DNA of 64,000 bases from Stieleria maiorica (GTDB lineage: Bacteria; Planctomycetota; Planctomycetia; Pirellulales; Pirellulaceae): positions 8,694,428 to 8,758,427 of the forward strand of contig NZ_CP036264.1 of the NCBI RefSeq assembly GCF_008035925.1. Direction: 5' to 3'. The position numbers and the translations under genes were made by a program. Shown here in pieces: positions 18,141 to 26,212 of the stretch. The notes beneath the pieces are model-generated. The model searched no databases. It was not told where the DNA came from and saw nothing but the letters and a program-made list of their open reading frames with translations. Within the stretch, counting starts at the first letter, position 1, and the number at the start of each line of letters is the position of its first letter.

Positions 18141-19202
18141 TCACCAAAACACACGGATCGTAACGACCGCCAACACGGCGGGCAGCACCAGCAACGACGA
18201 TCGCAGCAATCGACGTGCTGTCACATCGTTTCGGTCGCGGGCAAATCGCAGCGAAGCCTTTAACATCGGGACCGTGGCCAACAGCACCGCGAAACTTCCG
18301 ATCACTGCCGGAACCATACCCGGCGCCAGCCAACACAGTGCGACACCGCAGCCGATCACTGACAATGACCCGACAATGCTTTGCACCGCCGCGGAAATCC
18401 CCGTCGGCTCGACCGTCGTCGACATGCAAAAACCGGCCTGCTCATATTGCCGGCGGTAAAGCCACGCGATGGCCATGAAATGGGGATACTGCCACGCCGC
18501 CAAGACGCCGAACAACAACCATCCTGTGCCGTCGGCCAGCGAACCGCCCAGGGCGGTGTATCCGATCAACATCGGCAACGCACCGGCGATCGCGCCGACC
18601 GTGGTGTTCCATGACGTCCGGGTCTTCATCGGCGTGTACAGAAACACGTACAACAACCACGTGGCCAAACCGACGGCCGCCGGCACAATGGAAAATCCCA
18701 TCCATAGAATCGCCAACCCCAACGTGCCCATCGACGCGGTAAACGCTGTCGCCACGGCCGTCGACATCCGAGCGGCCGGCAGCGGACGAACCGCCGTGCG
18801 GGGCATGTTGCGGTCGATCACCCGCTCCCAAATCTGATTCGCCCCGCCGGCGCTGCCGGCGACCATTCCGGTGCCCAACAGCAACAACGCAAGCTGACCC
18901 AGTGACACCAAACCGCCGGCGGCAATCATCGCGGTGGCGACCGTCGTCACCAGGATCATCACGACGATCCGAGGCTTGGTCAGCTGAATCAGGTCCGAGA
19001 CCAACACGCGTAGCGAAACCTCCGCTTTGTCCAACCGTCCACTCGATGCCGGCGGTGCCTGGGCCATCGCTTCCCTGCGCTGTGGTACATCCCTGCGATG
19101 GGCCGGCATTTCGAGTACCGCCACCCCCAATCCAGACTCGACGCCAACACCGTGGCGATCGGTTTCATAGCGGGAATCGGTGACGAGGACGTTGCTGGAC
19201 AT
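18141..19202 (-). CDS. ctaB: Heme O synthase (protoheme IX farnesyltransferase), 353 aa
   Basis: UbiA-type prenyltransferase that adds farnesyl to heme b. Eight to nine helices from about residue 80. The prenyl-diphosphate motif region reads NQIWERVIDRNMPRTAVRPL: the second Asp is present but the first Asp of the usual DxxxD is replaced by Glu. The second conserved block WQYPHFMAIAWLYRRQYEQA matches family members. The N-terminal 45 residues are extra; ATG at 19067 (MAQAPPASSGRL) would give the common size of about 308 aa and may be the true start. Between ctaA and SCO. Confidence 0.88.
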   Translation of the reverse strand: MSSNVLVTDSRYETDRHGVGVESGLGVAVLEMPAHRRDVPQRREAMAQAPPASSGRLDKAEVSLRVLVSDLIQLTKPRIVVMILVTTVATAMIAAGGLVSLGQLALLLLGTGMVAGSAGGANQIWERVIDRNMPRTAVRPLPAARMSTAVATAFTASMGTLGLAILWMGFSIVPAAVGLATWLLYVFLYTPMKTRTSWNTTVGAIAGALPMLIGYTALGGSLADGTGWLLFGVLAAWQYPHFMAIAWLYRRQYEQAGFCMSTTVEPTGISAAVQSIVGSLSVIGCGVALCWLAPGMVPAVIGSFAVLLATVPMLKASLRFARDRNDVTARRLLRSSLLVLPAVLAVVTIRVFW

Positions 19203-19208
19203 AACTGA

Positions 19209-20222
19209 TTAAACGTGGGTGGCAAGCGTTCGCTGACGTAAAACTTGAACCAAGACGACCGCCGATGTCGCCAAAATCAGCGACCCGACCGCAACGTGCG
19301 CGGTCACGATGATCGAATCCAGGAATCCCTTTGAGCGAACCAAAAAGCCTTCGCCAAACGGAAGAAACTCCAAAACGCTCGGCCAACCGTAATTGACAAT
19401 CCAGGTCCCGGTCCCGAGCAAGATTTGACAGCCCACAAACCATATCAGCCAACCCGCCGGCCTGGACAGCGTCAAATCGCCGCAGCGACGTACCAAAAGG
19501 AACAAAACCGGCGTCAACAGCCACAATCCGAACGCGGTGACGATGTGGACCGCCACAATCAACGTGAACGTCCCCGGCGTGGTCAGGGGCTGTACGTGCC
19601 GCAGTTGTGCCCCCAGGACCAACTGCAAATAGCTCAACAGCACGGGCAGCGTCGCCATCGCCAACGCCACACCACCCAGCGGCTTTGTCGGTTGCGTCGA
19701 CGCTGCGGCCAGCGGCCGATCCCACCAGCGGCGGCTGGTTACCGATGCGGCAACGCAGCACAGCACAAACACCACCGGTCCGAAACAACCGTGAATCATC
19801 GCCGTCGTCCGATCGCTCAACAACACTCGGACGCCGCCGAGCGCCCCTTGCGAAATCACGGCGACCAGAATCACCACCGTCAGCCACAACACCCATCGGC
19901 GATCTTCGCGGCGGATCGCGGCGACCACCATCGCGATCGCCACCAATCCGACGACAGCACCCAACAGACGGTGCCCGTGTTCGATGAACAGGTCAAACGG
20001 CCCATAGACCCACGTCGACAGGGGATACAGAAACAGGTTGTAGCCGTACGTCCCGGGCCAATCCGGAACCGCCATCCCCGCGTCGTAGGTGGTCACCAGA
20101 CCGCCGACCCAGATCAGCGGCCAGACCAGACACACCGACAGCACCGCCAAACGATGCAATAACTTCGATCGCTCGTCGGCAGGGTTCGGGTTCGTTTCGC
20201 TCGGTTCGTTTTCGCTCATCAA
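19209..20222 (-). CDS. ctaA: Heme A synthase (COX15/CtaA), 337 aa
   Basis: Oxidises heme O to heme A in the membrane. Eight helices. Motifs: GGLVTTYDAGMAVPDWPGTY (residues 41-60), the heme-binding His in EHGHRLLGA (about 82-90), QGALGGVRVL, and IHGCFGPV, with second-half histidines in VAHIVTAFG-like and ITVTAHVAVG regions. Starts MMSEN, so the ATG at 20219 is an alternative. It is spaced 6 bases from ctaB. The presence of ctaA and ctaB means the organism makes an aa3-type oxidase, whose subunits are outside the window. Confidence 0.93.
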   Translation of the reverse strand: MMSENEPSETNPNPADERSKLLHRLAVLSVCLVWPLIWVGGLVTTYDAGMAVPDWPGTYGYNLFLYPLSTWVYGPFDLFIEHGHRLLGAVVGLVAIAMVVAAIRREDRRWVLWLTVVILVAVISQGALGGVRVLLSDRTTAMIHGCFGPVVFVLCCVAASVTSRRWWDRPLAAASTQPTKPLGGVALAMATLPVLLSYLQLVLGAQLRHVQPLTTPGTFTLIVAVHIVTAFGLWLLTPVLFLLVRRCGDLTLSRPAGWLIWFVGCQILLGTGTWIVNYGWPSVLEFLPFGEGFLVRSKGFLDSIIVTAHVAVGSLILATSAVVLVQVLRQRTLATHV

Positions 20223-20233
20223 TCTCTTCTTGC

Positions 20234-20296
20234 CTGTGGGATAGGCTTCTAGCCTGTCGTCCCCTGACGTTGACAGGCTAGAAGCCTATCCCACGG
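20234..20296. repeat. R3 repeat as inverted pair (hairpin)
   Basis: TGTGGGATAGGCTTCTAGCC (left arm, then TGTC) and GACAGGCTAGAAGCCTATCC (right arm, then CACGG) form a stem of more than 20 bp between ctaA and the small membrane protein gene. It could end or protect a transcript but has no T run. Confidence 0.75.
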
Positions 20297-20306
20297 CGCT
20301 ACCCCG

Positions 20307-20483
20307 CTACTTTCGATTTCTCAGCCCGTGCGTCTTTTCGCCCAGGATGCCGCCGGCCAAGGCCCCGCCGGCGCCGAAGATCGCCCCCGGCACCACGCCG
20401 CTTTGCCCTAACAGCGTCATCAGCACGATCCCCAGGCCCAACCCCAGGATCGCCCCGATGCTGCGATAACCTTCACGACTCAT
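20307..20483 (-). CDS. Small glycine-rich membrane protein, 58 aa
   Basis: MSREGYRSIGAILGLGLGIV and on: one or two short helices with Gly-X3-Gly spacing (glycine-zipper pattern) over residues 8-48, ending in a basic tail (HGLRNRK). The ATG overlaps the stop of the diheme cytochrome gene (ATGA, 4 bases), which strongly supports it as a real, translationally coupled gene. Too short for a family assignment. Confidence 0.6.
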   Translation of the reverse strand: MSREGYRSIGAILGLGLGIVLMTLLGQSGVVPGAIFGAGGALAGGILGEKTHGLRNRK

Positions 20484-21712
20484 CGTTTTGCCTCGCCGAG
20501 TGACTTCACGTAATGAACGATGTCCCAAACCTGATCGCCGGTCAGCCCCGTTGCTGACGGCTCGCCCGACAGGCTGATCCCGGCCATGGGCGTGCCCGCG
20601 ATGCCGGCGACGATCCGGCGATACAGCGTCTCGGGATCCCCGCCGCCGCGATAGACCCCGTCGGTCAGCCTGCGCGGATGAATCTGCCGGGGCCGCAAGG
20701 CGCCCGCCGTTCGAAACGGACGCACCGCCTCTCGATCGGTCGGCGTCACCGCAATCCCCTCGGTAAACTCCTTGGTCCAATCGTCAAAGTCGAACGTGAC
20801 CAGATCCCCACCGCCTTGCTTTCCGTGACAGCCGGCGCAATTGGCGATTCGCCCATGAAACAACGCGTCGCCACGCGCGATCGACGCATCGTCGGCGGGC
20901 GCTTCCTCAGGGACAGGAATCACCGACTGATCGGCGTCGACCCATTGTCCGGTGATTCGGTCGAGCGTCTCGCGGGCCACTTCCACGGCGAATGCTTGCG
21001 GATCCATGGAAGCCAGCGTCAACAAACTCGCATCATCGTCCGGACGCGTTTCCTCGTACCCCAGCTCCACCACCGCTTCGGTCAACATCCGGCGTTCAAA
21101 TTCACCGCGGACGGACAGGTAAATGACGTAGTCGACCAACGCGGCCAAGTCATCCTCGGACAGACGCTCGAACGATGGCATCGCCGTCCCGGGCGCCCCA
21201 TGACGCAAGATTGCCAACAAGTCCTGGCGAGTCGGTTTTGCTCCCCGCTGGGTCGACTTCCACTTGTACACGCCGGCACGAAAGTCGCGCGGGTAGGGGT
21301 TTTGCAGCAGCGACGCGGGCCCATTTCCGCCGCCGGAGACCCCGTGGCAGGTGACACAGTGTTCGTTGAAAAGCCCGAAGTGCCGGTTGGACTGGTCGCT
21401 GTAGACCGGCCCAGCGGCCCGCTGCAGGTTCTCCAGACCGACCAGCGTCTTGGCTTCATCGTGCGACATCTGGTCGACCGGCCACCGCGGCTCGATCGGA
21501 GTCCCGAACCAGGCCTCCAGCGCCGCCGTCGTGTCTTCGGCCGCCAGCTCAGTCGGCACGTCCAGCTTGGCCGAAACGACCAACGAATAGACTCGGTTGG
21601 GTGGATAATGCTCCACCGGGGCATCGCAGCCGCACAAGAAAACTGCGACAAGCATCGGCGCCGTAAGAATCGGCAGCTTTGAAAAGGGCGTTTTGTCGAC
21701 GGTTGATCTCAT
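20480..21712 (-). CDS. Diheme cytochrome c lipoprotein, 410 aa
   Basis: Two heme-attachment sites are visible: CVTCHG (about residue 121-126) and CAGCHG (about 285-290). Candidate axial Met residues are in GTAMPSFERLS and GTPMAGISL. The N-terminus MRSTVDK... LVAVFLCGCDAP is a signal with a lipobox-like CGC, so it is probably lipid-anchored in the periplasm. Start at 21712; an ATG 12 codons upstream gives a less typical leader. It should carry electrons to the oxidase whose assembly genes follow. Each half looks like one cytochrome c domain. Confidence 0.88.
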   Translation of the reverse strand: MRSTVDKTPFSKLPILTAPMLVAVFLCGCDAPVEHYPPNRVYSLVVSAKLDVPTELAAEDTTAALEAWFGTPIEPRWPVDQMSHDEAKTLVGLENLQRAAGPVYSDQSNRHFGLFNEHCVTCHGVSGGGNGPASLLQNPYPRDFRAGVYKWKSTQRGAKPTRQDLLAILRHGAPGTAMPSFERLSEDDLAALVDYVIYLSVRGEFERRMLTEAVVELGYEETRPDDDASLLTLASMDPQAFAVEVARETLDRITGQWVDADQSVIPVPEEAPADDASIARGDALFHGRIANCAGCHGKQGGGDLVTFDFDDWTKEFTEGIAVTPTDREAVRPFRTAGALRPRQIHPRRLTDGVYRGGGDPETLYRRIVAGIAGTPMAGISLSGEPSATGLTGDQVWDIVHYVKSLGEAKR

Positions 21713-21883
21713 TGCAGCAGCGTAACCGAACGCCGCGGCCTGGACCAACCGAATGAATTGTCGCAGTTTGGCAGCCGCGGCATCGCCCTGGGCTTATCCG
21801 TTCCCAACGGGAACGCTACCGATTCGCCCAACCGTTCGGGCCCAAACGTTCGGGCCAAACGTTTTTCATCCGCTGGAGAAATC

Positions 21884-21972
21884 AGGTAAGAAGATTTCGG
21901 GGGTAAGAAAATGGTTGAATGTCTTCTCCAATTCGACTTGGCTAATTTTCCTACCCCATCAATCTTCCTACC
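21884..21972. repeat. Dispersed 90-bp repeat R4, copy 1
   Basis: GGTAAGAAGATTTCGGGGGT (left, then AAGAAAATGG) and GCTAATTTTCCTACCCCATC (right, then AATCTTCCTACC), each arm itself a doublet. An inverted copy with the same order of motifs is at 40220-40311. No gene lies in the remaining gap 21713-22108. Confidence 0.8.
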
Positions 21973-22047
21973 AGCCCAGTCCGAGGACTTGTCACCGATC
22001 TCTCCCCATCAACCCCCGCATGTCGCAGGCGTTCTCAATTTCCCGCT

Positions 22048-22083
22048 TGTTCCCGGCCACAGCCCCCAGGAACAAGCGGGATA
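22048..22083. terminator. Hairpin downstream of the cupredoxin-like gene
   Basis: CCCGCTTGTTCC and GGAACAAGCGGG form a perfect 12-bp stem with a 12-base loop, 26 bases after the stop of the minus-strand gene at 22109. There is no T run after it, so it is a terminator-like or RNA-stabilising hairpin rather than a proven terminator. Confidence 0.5.
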
Positions 22084-22108
22084 GAGGGTTTGACAGAAGC
22101 GCGGTCGC

Positions 22109-22912
22109 TCAGCCGCCGAACGCGTCGACCGGGATTTCGATCGTTCCCATGTCGTTCATGCCGGGCTTGATTTCAACCTCGAACTTGCTGCTTCGCCATT
22201 CGGTTTCTTCGCCGTCGATGATCACATCCTTCAGTGACCCGTTCTCGTGGTTGGCCCGAAAAACGACTTCGTCACCGACGGGCAACCCCTTGATCTCCAG
22301 CACGCCATCTTCATCGCTGACCGCCGCAAAGGGGTGATCGAGCACGACGACCTGGGCCTTCATCCAGTTATGGATATTGCAAGCGACCGGAATCGGCGCC
22401 GGCTCGTCCTCTTTCAGCTCAATCTCGACCGACCCACCGGCGGGGACCGTCAGGTTCTGCTGGGTGTTGTTGAAGAACTGGAAATTCGCGTTGTGGCCGA
22501 CCTTATCCGGGTTGGTGACCTTGATCGTGTCGCCCTTCTTAGCGATCAACACGTGGGGCTCGAACCGGCAATCCAGGTTGGCCAACTCGTGAGTTTCCGG
22601 CTTCAATTCCATTTCCGGCAACTCCGTCCCGCGACGTCCCGTGTATACGTAGACGATCACGTTCTTGATGCCGCTGTTCTTGGGATTCACGACCAGGGTT
22701 TCATCCGGAATCTCCTTCAATCCGCAAAACGCCTGATCCACGTTGGGGGCGATCGGCGGAAAGGATTTCGCCGCCCCTTTCAATTTGAACGTCATCCGCA
22801 GCGTGCCCGTTTCTTGGGCCTGGGCGGGTGGGCTGGCCACCAGCATCGCGCAAACGGCGATCGCGGCGGCCGAAGGAACAAACAATCGGGTCAAAGATAC
22901 AAAGTGGTTCAC
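22109..22912 (-). CDS. Cupredoxin-like secreted copper protein, 267 aa
   Basis: GTG start at 22912 is preceded by TAGGAG seven bases upstream, which decides the start. Signal peptide over residues 1-32 (FVPSAAAIAVCAMLVASPPA, cleavage at AQA-QE). Residues about 110-190 form a cupredoxin domain with the ligand set His (VGHNANFQF), Cys-X2-His-X2-Met (VACNIHNWMKAQV). The C-terminal part (about 195-265) fits a carboxypeptidase-regulatory-like beta sandwich. Such proteins occur beside planctomycete respiratory clusters and may carry electrons or copper. Leads the oxidase-assembly region, 396 bases before the cytochrome c gene. Confidence 0.85.
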   Translation of the reverse strand: MNHFVSLTRLFVPSAAAIAVCAMLVASPPAQAQETGTLRMTFKLKGAAKSFPPIAPNVDQAFCGLKEIPDETLVVNPKNSGIKNVIVYVYTGRRGTELPEMELKPETHELANLDCRFEPHVLIAKKGDTIKVTNPDKVGHNANFQFFNNTQQNLTVPAGGSVEIELKEDEPAPIPVACNIHNWMKAQVVVLDHPFAAVSDEDGVLEIKGLPVGDEVVFRANHENGSLKDVIIDGEETEWRSSKFEVEIKPGMNDMGTIEIPVDAFGG

Positions 22913-23056
22913 ACGTAAACTCCTACAGGGGTGGATGCCTCGAACGCGTCGAGTGTAATTGGTCCGCGGGGCGAGATTAAGACCGCGTCCGGCAGCGACA
23001 TCAAAAGCGAGTGACATCGAAAGCTTTCTCACAAAGCCTGGTTCAAGACGAGCAAA

Positions 23057-23107
23057 GAAAAAGGCGGCGGCCGAACCAGAGCGGGGAACTCAGCCGGCCG
23101 CCGCCTT
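23057..23107 (-). terminator. Intrinsic terminator of the candidate small RNA
   Basis: On the minus strand, AAGGCGGCGGCCG pairs with CGGCCGCCGCCTT (13 bp), followed by TTTCTTT. It is the strongest Rho-independent terminator seen in the window. Confidence 0.8.
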
Positions 23108-23194
23108 CTCAAAAACTAGTCGTCGGGAACCGCGTCGCCACTGGGGGTGGGGTGGGGTAAAGCGGGCGACAGAAACACGATTCCCGGGGGGTCG
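23057..23194 (-). ncRNA. Candidate small RNA with C-rich loop
   Basis: A near-consensus promoter (23201-23228) would start transcription near 23194 on the minus strand, and an intrinsic terminator ends it at about 23057, giving about 138 nt. The 5' half folds as GGGAA...GTCGCC / GGCGAC...TTCCC, presenting a 25-base loop with three C runs (ACCCCACCCCACCCCC). A linker GACGACTAGTTTTTGAG separates it from the terminator stem. C-rich loops of sRNAs in other bacteria pair with Shine-Dalgarno sequences. No known RNA family (SRP, 6S, tmRNA) is recognised. The alternative is a leader with an attenuator for the gene at 22109-22912. Confidence 0.5.
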
Positions 23195-23200
23195 AGTGGA

Positions 23201-23228
23201 ATTATACGCATAAAGGAGAAAATGTCTA
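23201..23228 (-). promoter_or_regulatory. Near-consensus sigma-70 promoter
   Basis: Minus strand: -35 TAGACA (23228-23223), 16-bp spacer, -10 TATAAT (23206-23201). Five and six matches of six to the consensus, far above the background of this GC-rich sequence. Confidence 0.75.
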
Positions 23229-23471
23229 CCGCTAAAGCGCCGTAAAGACCCGCGAAGTTCCGTCGGCCGGGTTGGATTCGTCGTGACCGAGCCTCTCGGA
23301 TCGCCGTAGCTACGCTCGCCAGAGCGTGGAAAACCCCGCTGATCCACCTTCTGGCGAAGGTAGCTACGTTTGTCCAGCCAACCCGCTGCACCATCTGCCA
23401 TCCTTTCCGCCGAACAATTACATTGCCGCATCAGCGATCCGTTTGGTTGAACCCTTCCCGTGGTGAATGTG

Positions 23472-24761
23472 ATGAAAGTATTGGTGGTCGGTAACGGTGG
23501 ACGCGAACATGCCCTCGCGTGGAAACTCGGACAAAGCCCGAAGGTGACGGAGGTCTTCGTCGCACCGGGCAATGCAGGAACCGCCATCGAAGCGACCAAC
23601 GTCGACATCGCGGCGACCGACGTCGACGACCTGGTCCAGTTTGCCAAGCAGCACGCCATCGACCTGACCGTCGTCGGCCCCGAAGCCCCGCTGGTGCTGG
23701 GTCTGGTCGACGCACTCGAAGAAGCCGGCTTGCGCGTCTTCGGCCCCACCGCCGCCGCGGCCGAACTCGAAGGCAGCAAGGTGTTCTGCAAGAACCTGCT
23801 GCACACCGCCGACATCCCCACCGCCGATTACCGCACCTTCCGAAACGCCGACGACGCCTCGCGATACATCAAAGACAAGTACAGCGAACCGACCGATCAG
23901 GTCCCCGTGGTGGTCAAAGCCGACGGACTGGCCGCCGGCAAAGGCGTGATCGTCTGCGAGACCCGCAGCGACGCCCTGCAAGCGATCGACCGCATCGCCG
24001 GCCAAAAGGAATTCGGCGAAGCGGGCAACGAACTGATCATCGAAGAAAAATTGATCGGCCAAGAAGCCAGCGTGCTGGCGATCACCGACGGCGAAACCAT
24101 CATCTCACTGCCGGCCGCCCAAGATCACAAACCAGCCTACGACGGAGACACCGGCCCCAACACCGGCGGCATGGGCGCGTACTGCCCGACGCCGATCGTC
24201 GACGAAGCGATGTTCGCGAAAATCGAATCCGACGTCCTGGTCCCCGTCGTCCACGCGATGAAACGCGCGCGAAAACCCTTCAAAGGCGTCTTGTACGCCG
24301 GGCTGATGCTGACCGCCGCCGGCCCCAAAGTCCTGGAATTCAACGTCCGGTTCGGTGACCCGGAGTGCCAGCCGCTGCTGATGCGGCTGAAATCGGACCT
24401 GTTCGACGTCCTGGTCGCCGCGGCCGACGGAAAACTCTCCGAAATCGAACCGCTCGAGTGGGATGACCGCCCCAGCCTGTGTGTCGTGATGGCCAGCGAA
24501 GGCTACCCGGGCAGCTACGAAAAAGGCCGCGTGATCACGGGTTTGGAAGACGCCGCCGAAGTCGAAGACGTCAAAGTCTTTCACGCCGGAACGACCACCG
24601 TCGACGGCAACGTCGTCAACGCCGGAGGACGGGTGTTGGGCGTCACCGCGATCGGCAACACCATCAGCGCCGCAAAACTCAAGGCCTACACCGCCGTCCA
24701 AAAAATCCGCTGGCCCGGCGCCTGGTGCCGCAAAGACATCAGCGACAAGGCGCTGGGGTAG
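23472..24761 (+). CDS. purD: Phosphoribosylamine-glycine ligase (GARS), 429 aa
   Basis: Second step of purine synthesis: joins glycine to phosphoribosylamine with ATP. Start at ATG 23472 (MKVLVVGNGGREHALAWKLG), the invariant N-terminal motif; two or three GTG codons just upstream are in frame. ATP-grasp marks follow: VKADGLAAGKGVIVC (about 140-155), EEKLIGQEASVLAITDG, and the phosphate/substrate block QDHKPAYDGDTGPNTGGMGA. Full length for the family. Single gene, no operon partner visible. Confidence 0.96.
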   Translation: MKVLVVGNGGREHALAWKLGQSPKVTEVFVAPGNAGTAIEATNVDIAATDVDDLVQFAKQHAIDLTVVGPEAPLVLGLVDALEEAGLRVFGPTAAAAELEGSKVFCKNLLHTADIPTADYRTFRNADDASRYIKDKYSEPTDQVPVVVKADGLAAGKGVIVCETRSDALQAIDRIAGQKEFGEAGNELIIEEKLIGQEASVLAITDGETIISLPAAQDHKPAYDGDTGPNTGGMGAYCPTPIVDEAMFAKIESDVLVPVVHAMKRARKPFKGVLYAGLMLTAAGPKVLEFNVRFGDPECQPLLMRLKSDLFDVLVAAADGKLSEIEPLEWDDRPSLCVVMASEGYPGSYEKGRVITGLEDAAEVEDVKVFHAGTTTVDGNVVNAGGRVLGVTAIGNTISAAKLKAYTAVQKIRWPGAWCRKDISDKALG

Positions 24762-24800
24762 TTTTCGAGATGCACACGCATACGGCGTGAGACGCACGCA

Positions 24801-24843
24801 CCCGGAAAACCTGGCGAGCTTCAGCGAGTCAGGTTTTCCGGGG
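24801..24843. repeat. Hairpin after purD
   Basis: CCCGGAAAACCTG and CAGGTTTTCCGGGG form a 13-bp stem about 40 bases after the purD stop; no T run follows. It may serve as a transcript end. Confidence 0.5.
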
Positions 24844-24884
24844 GAGAGGGAGCCATGGTAATTTATATCGACGTCAATGATATG

Positions 24885-24987
24885 GGAGAGACGGCGTTTG
24901 CGCAGCAAGCAAACGCCAGAGCGGGCTCGCGCTAGAAAAGCCGCTTCGGCCGCCTGAAAACGAAAGTCTTGGCGACTTCCGCTACGA
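24885..24987. repeat. Composite dispersed repeat R5+R2
   Basis: GGGAGAGACGGCGTTTGCGC (then AGCAAGCAAACGCCAGAG) is followed 40 bases on by the R2 arm CGAAAGTCTTGGCGACTTCC. The same pair in inverted order and orientation is at 59682-59757, so this is one composite element of about 100 bp. Confidence 0.75.
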
Positions 24988-25104
24988 ACTAATCCGTCAC
25001 GTCAACAAGTTTGTCCATGGCCGTTGGCCAATCGGGTTCAAATTCCTACGGAGACCTTGGGCGATGCCCAAGGCTATGGGTGTGCACGGCCTTTGGCCGT
25101 ACTT

Positions 25105-25164
25105 CCAACTTCCAACTCCCAACTCCCAACTCCCAACTCCCAACTCCCAACTCCCAACTCCCAA
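25105..25164. repeat. 7-bp tandem repeat (CCAACTC)n
   Basis: Eight copies of CCAACTC/T in a row just downstream of the minus-strand gene ending at 25169. A short-unit repeat likely to slip; no coding role. Confidence 0.9.
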
Positions 25165-25168
25165 CCGC

Positions 25169-26212
25169 TTACTGAGCCACCGACCGCGTCCCGCCGCCGG
25201 CGAAGTTCACGTAGATCGGGCTGCCGTCCTTGATCGGCCGCGCCGCCGATGCGTATCCCTTGGCATAGATCTTTTCGCGCAGCTTGCGAAACGAACCGTA
25301 ACTGTCGGGATAGACCGCAACCGTCACCGTCGTCGTCTCGGCCGGGTAACGCGACAGTTCGACATCCAACCAATCATCGTTGGCCAACACCTGCTCGATC
25401 GGAGTGCCATGCGGTTCCTGGAGCGGTTCGAATGACGCGACGACCACCCGCGCGCGACTCATCCTGGCGATCGCATTGCCGTCGCTGACCAGTTCATTGC
25501 TGCGGCTGAGCACATACCGAGCGACATAGCCCCGCACCGGCCCGACCGCCGCATCGCTGACGCCTTCGCGAAGGCTTCCCGAGGTTCGTCGAAAATTCCG
25601 TCCAATCTCTTCGGTCAGCAACTTGAACGGGATCACCGACAACCGATCATTCTTTAAACGAAAATAGACCTCCTCTCCGAACACGGTCTTGGCCATCGGC
25701 GTCGGTAAATGCGAGATCGCGACGACCGGCGGCTGTTCGGTTTCCAGTTGGGCGCGTGCACCGACCAGTTCGGTCAACTCGCTCTTCAACGCCTCCGCTT
25801 CGGCGTTGCGAAGGGCCGCATCGCGGCGGGCATCGTCCAACTTGGCTTGCTCGTCTTCCCAAGCCGCCTCGGCTTCGGTCAACAACGTCAACAGAATTGT
25901 CCGCCGTTCGGCTTGCTGTGCGATCTTGGAATCCAACAGCTTGATCGTGCGTTCCAGTCGCATCGAATCCGCCTGCGCCGACGCCGCCCGTGCAGCCACC
26001 GTGGCCAGCGTTTCCATTTCGACCTGCCCGGCGATTCGCGCCTTGGGATCGACCGGCTGGACCGTCTTCGGCTTGGCCTCGCGCAGGATCGCCTCCGACT
26101 GTGCCCCCAGCACCACGACCAAGATGATCAGGATGCCGACCAGGTTGGCGACGATGTCCAAAAAGGCATCGTGTCCGACCGAAACTCCTTCTCTGCGTCG
26201 TCGTCCGCTCAT
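25169..26212 (-). CDS. Membrane-anchored coiled-coil protein, 347 aa (ExbD/MotB-like position)
   Basis: Starts [20 protein letters not shown], then one membrane helix over about 22-43 ([19 protein letters not shown]) with Asp just before it, as in ExbD/MotB-type proteins. Residues about 60-160 are a Glu/Ala/Leu-rich coiled coil; 175-340 form a separate periplasmic domain. No OmpA peptidoglycan-binding motif was seen. Its start overlaps the stop of the upstream gene by 4 bases; it is the last of a three-gene unit headed by a MotA/TolQ/ExbB protein, so it is probably part of a proton-driven complex. Confidence 0.75.
   Translation of the reverse strand: MSGRRRREGVSVGHDAFLDIVANLVGILIILVVVLGAQSEAILREAKPKTVQPVDPKARIAGQVEMETLATVAARAASAQADSMRLERTIKLLDSKIAQQAERRTILLTLLTEAEAAWEDEQAKLDDARRDAALRNAEAEALKSELTELVGARAQLETEQPPVVAISHLPTPMAKTVFGEEVYFRLKNDRLSVIPFKLLTEEIGRNFRRTSGSLREGVSDAAVGPVRGYVARYVLSRSNELVSDGNAIARMSRARVVVASFEPLQEPHGTPIEQVLANDDWLDVELSRYPAETTTVTVAVYPDSYGSFRKLREKIYAKGYASAARPIKDGSPIYVNFAGGGTRSVAQ

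Noticed and set aside
22048-22083. True intrinsic terminator after the cupredoxin-like gene
   Set aside because: The stem is strong but no T run follows on the transcribed strand; kept only as a hairpin with moderate confidence.
25105-25164. CRISPR-like or regulatory repeat at (CCAACTC)n
   Set aside because: A head-to-tail 7-bp repeat with no spacers; ordinary slippage repeat.
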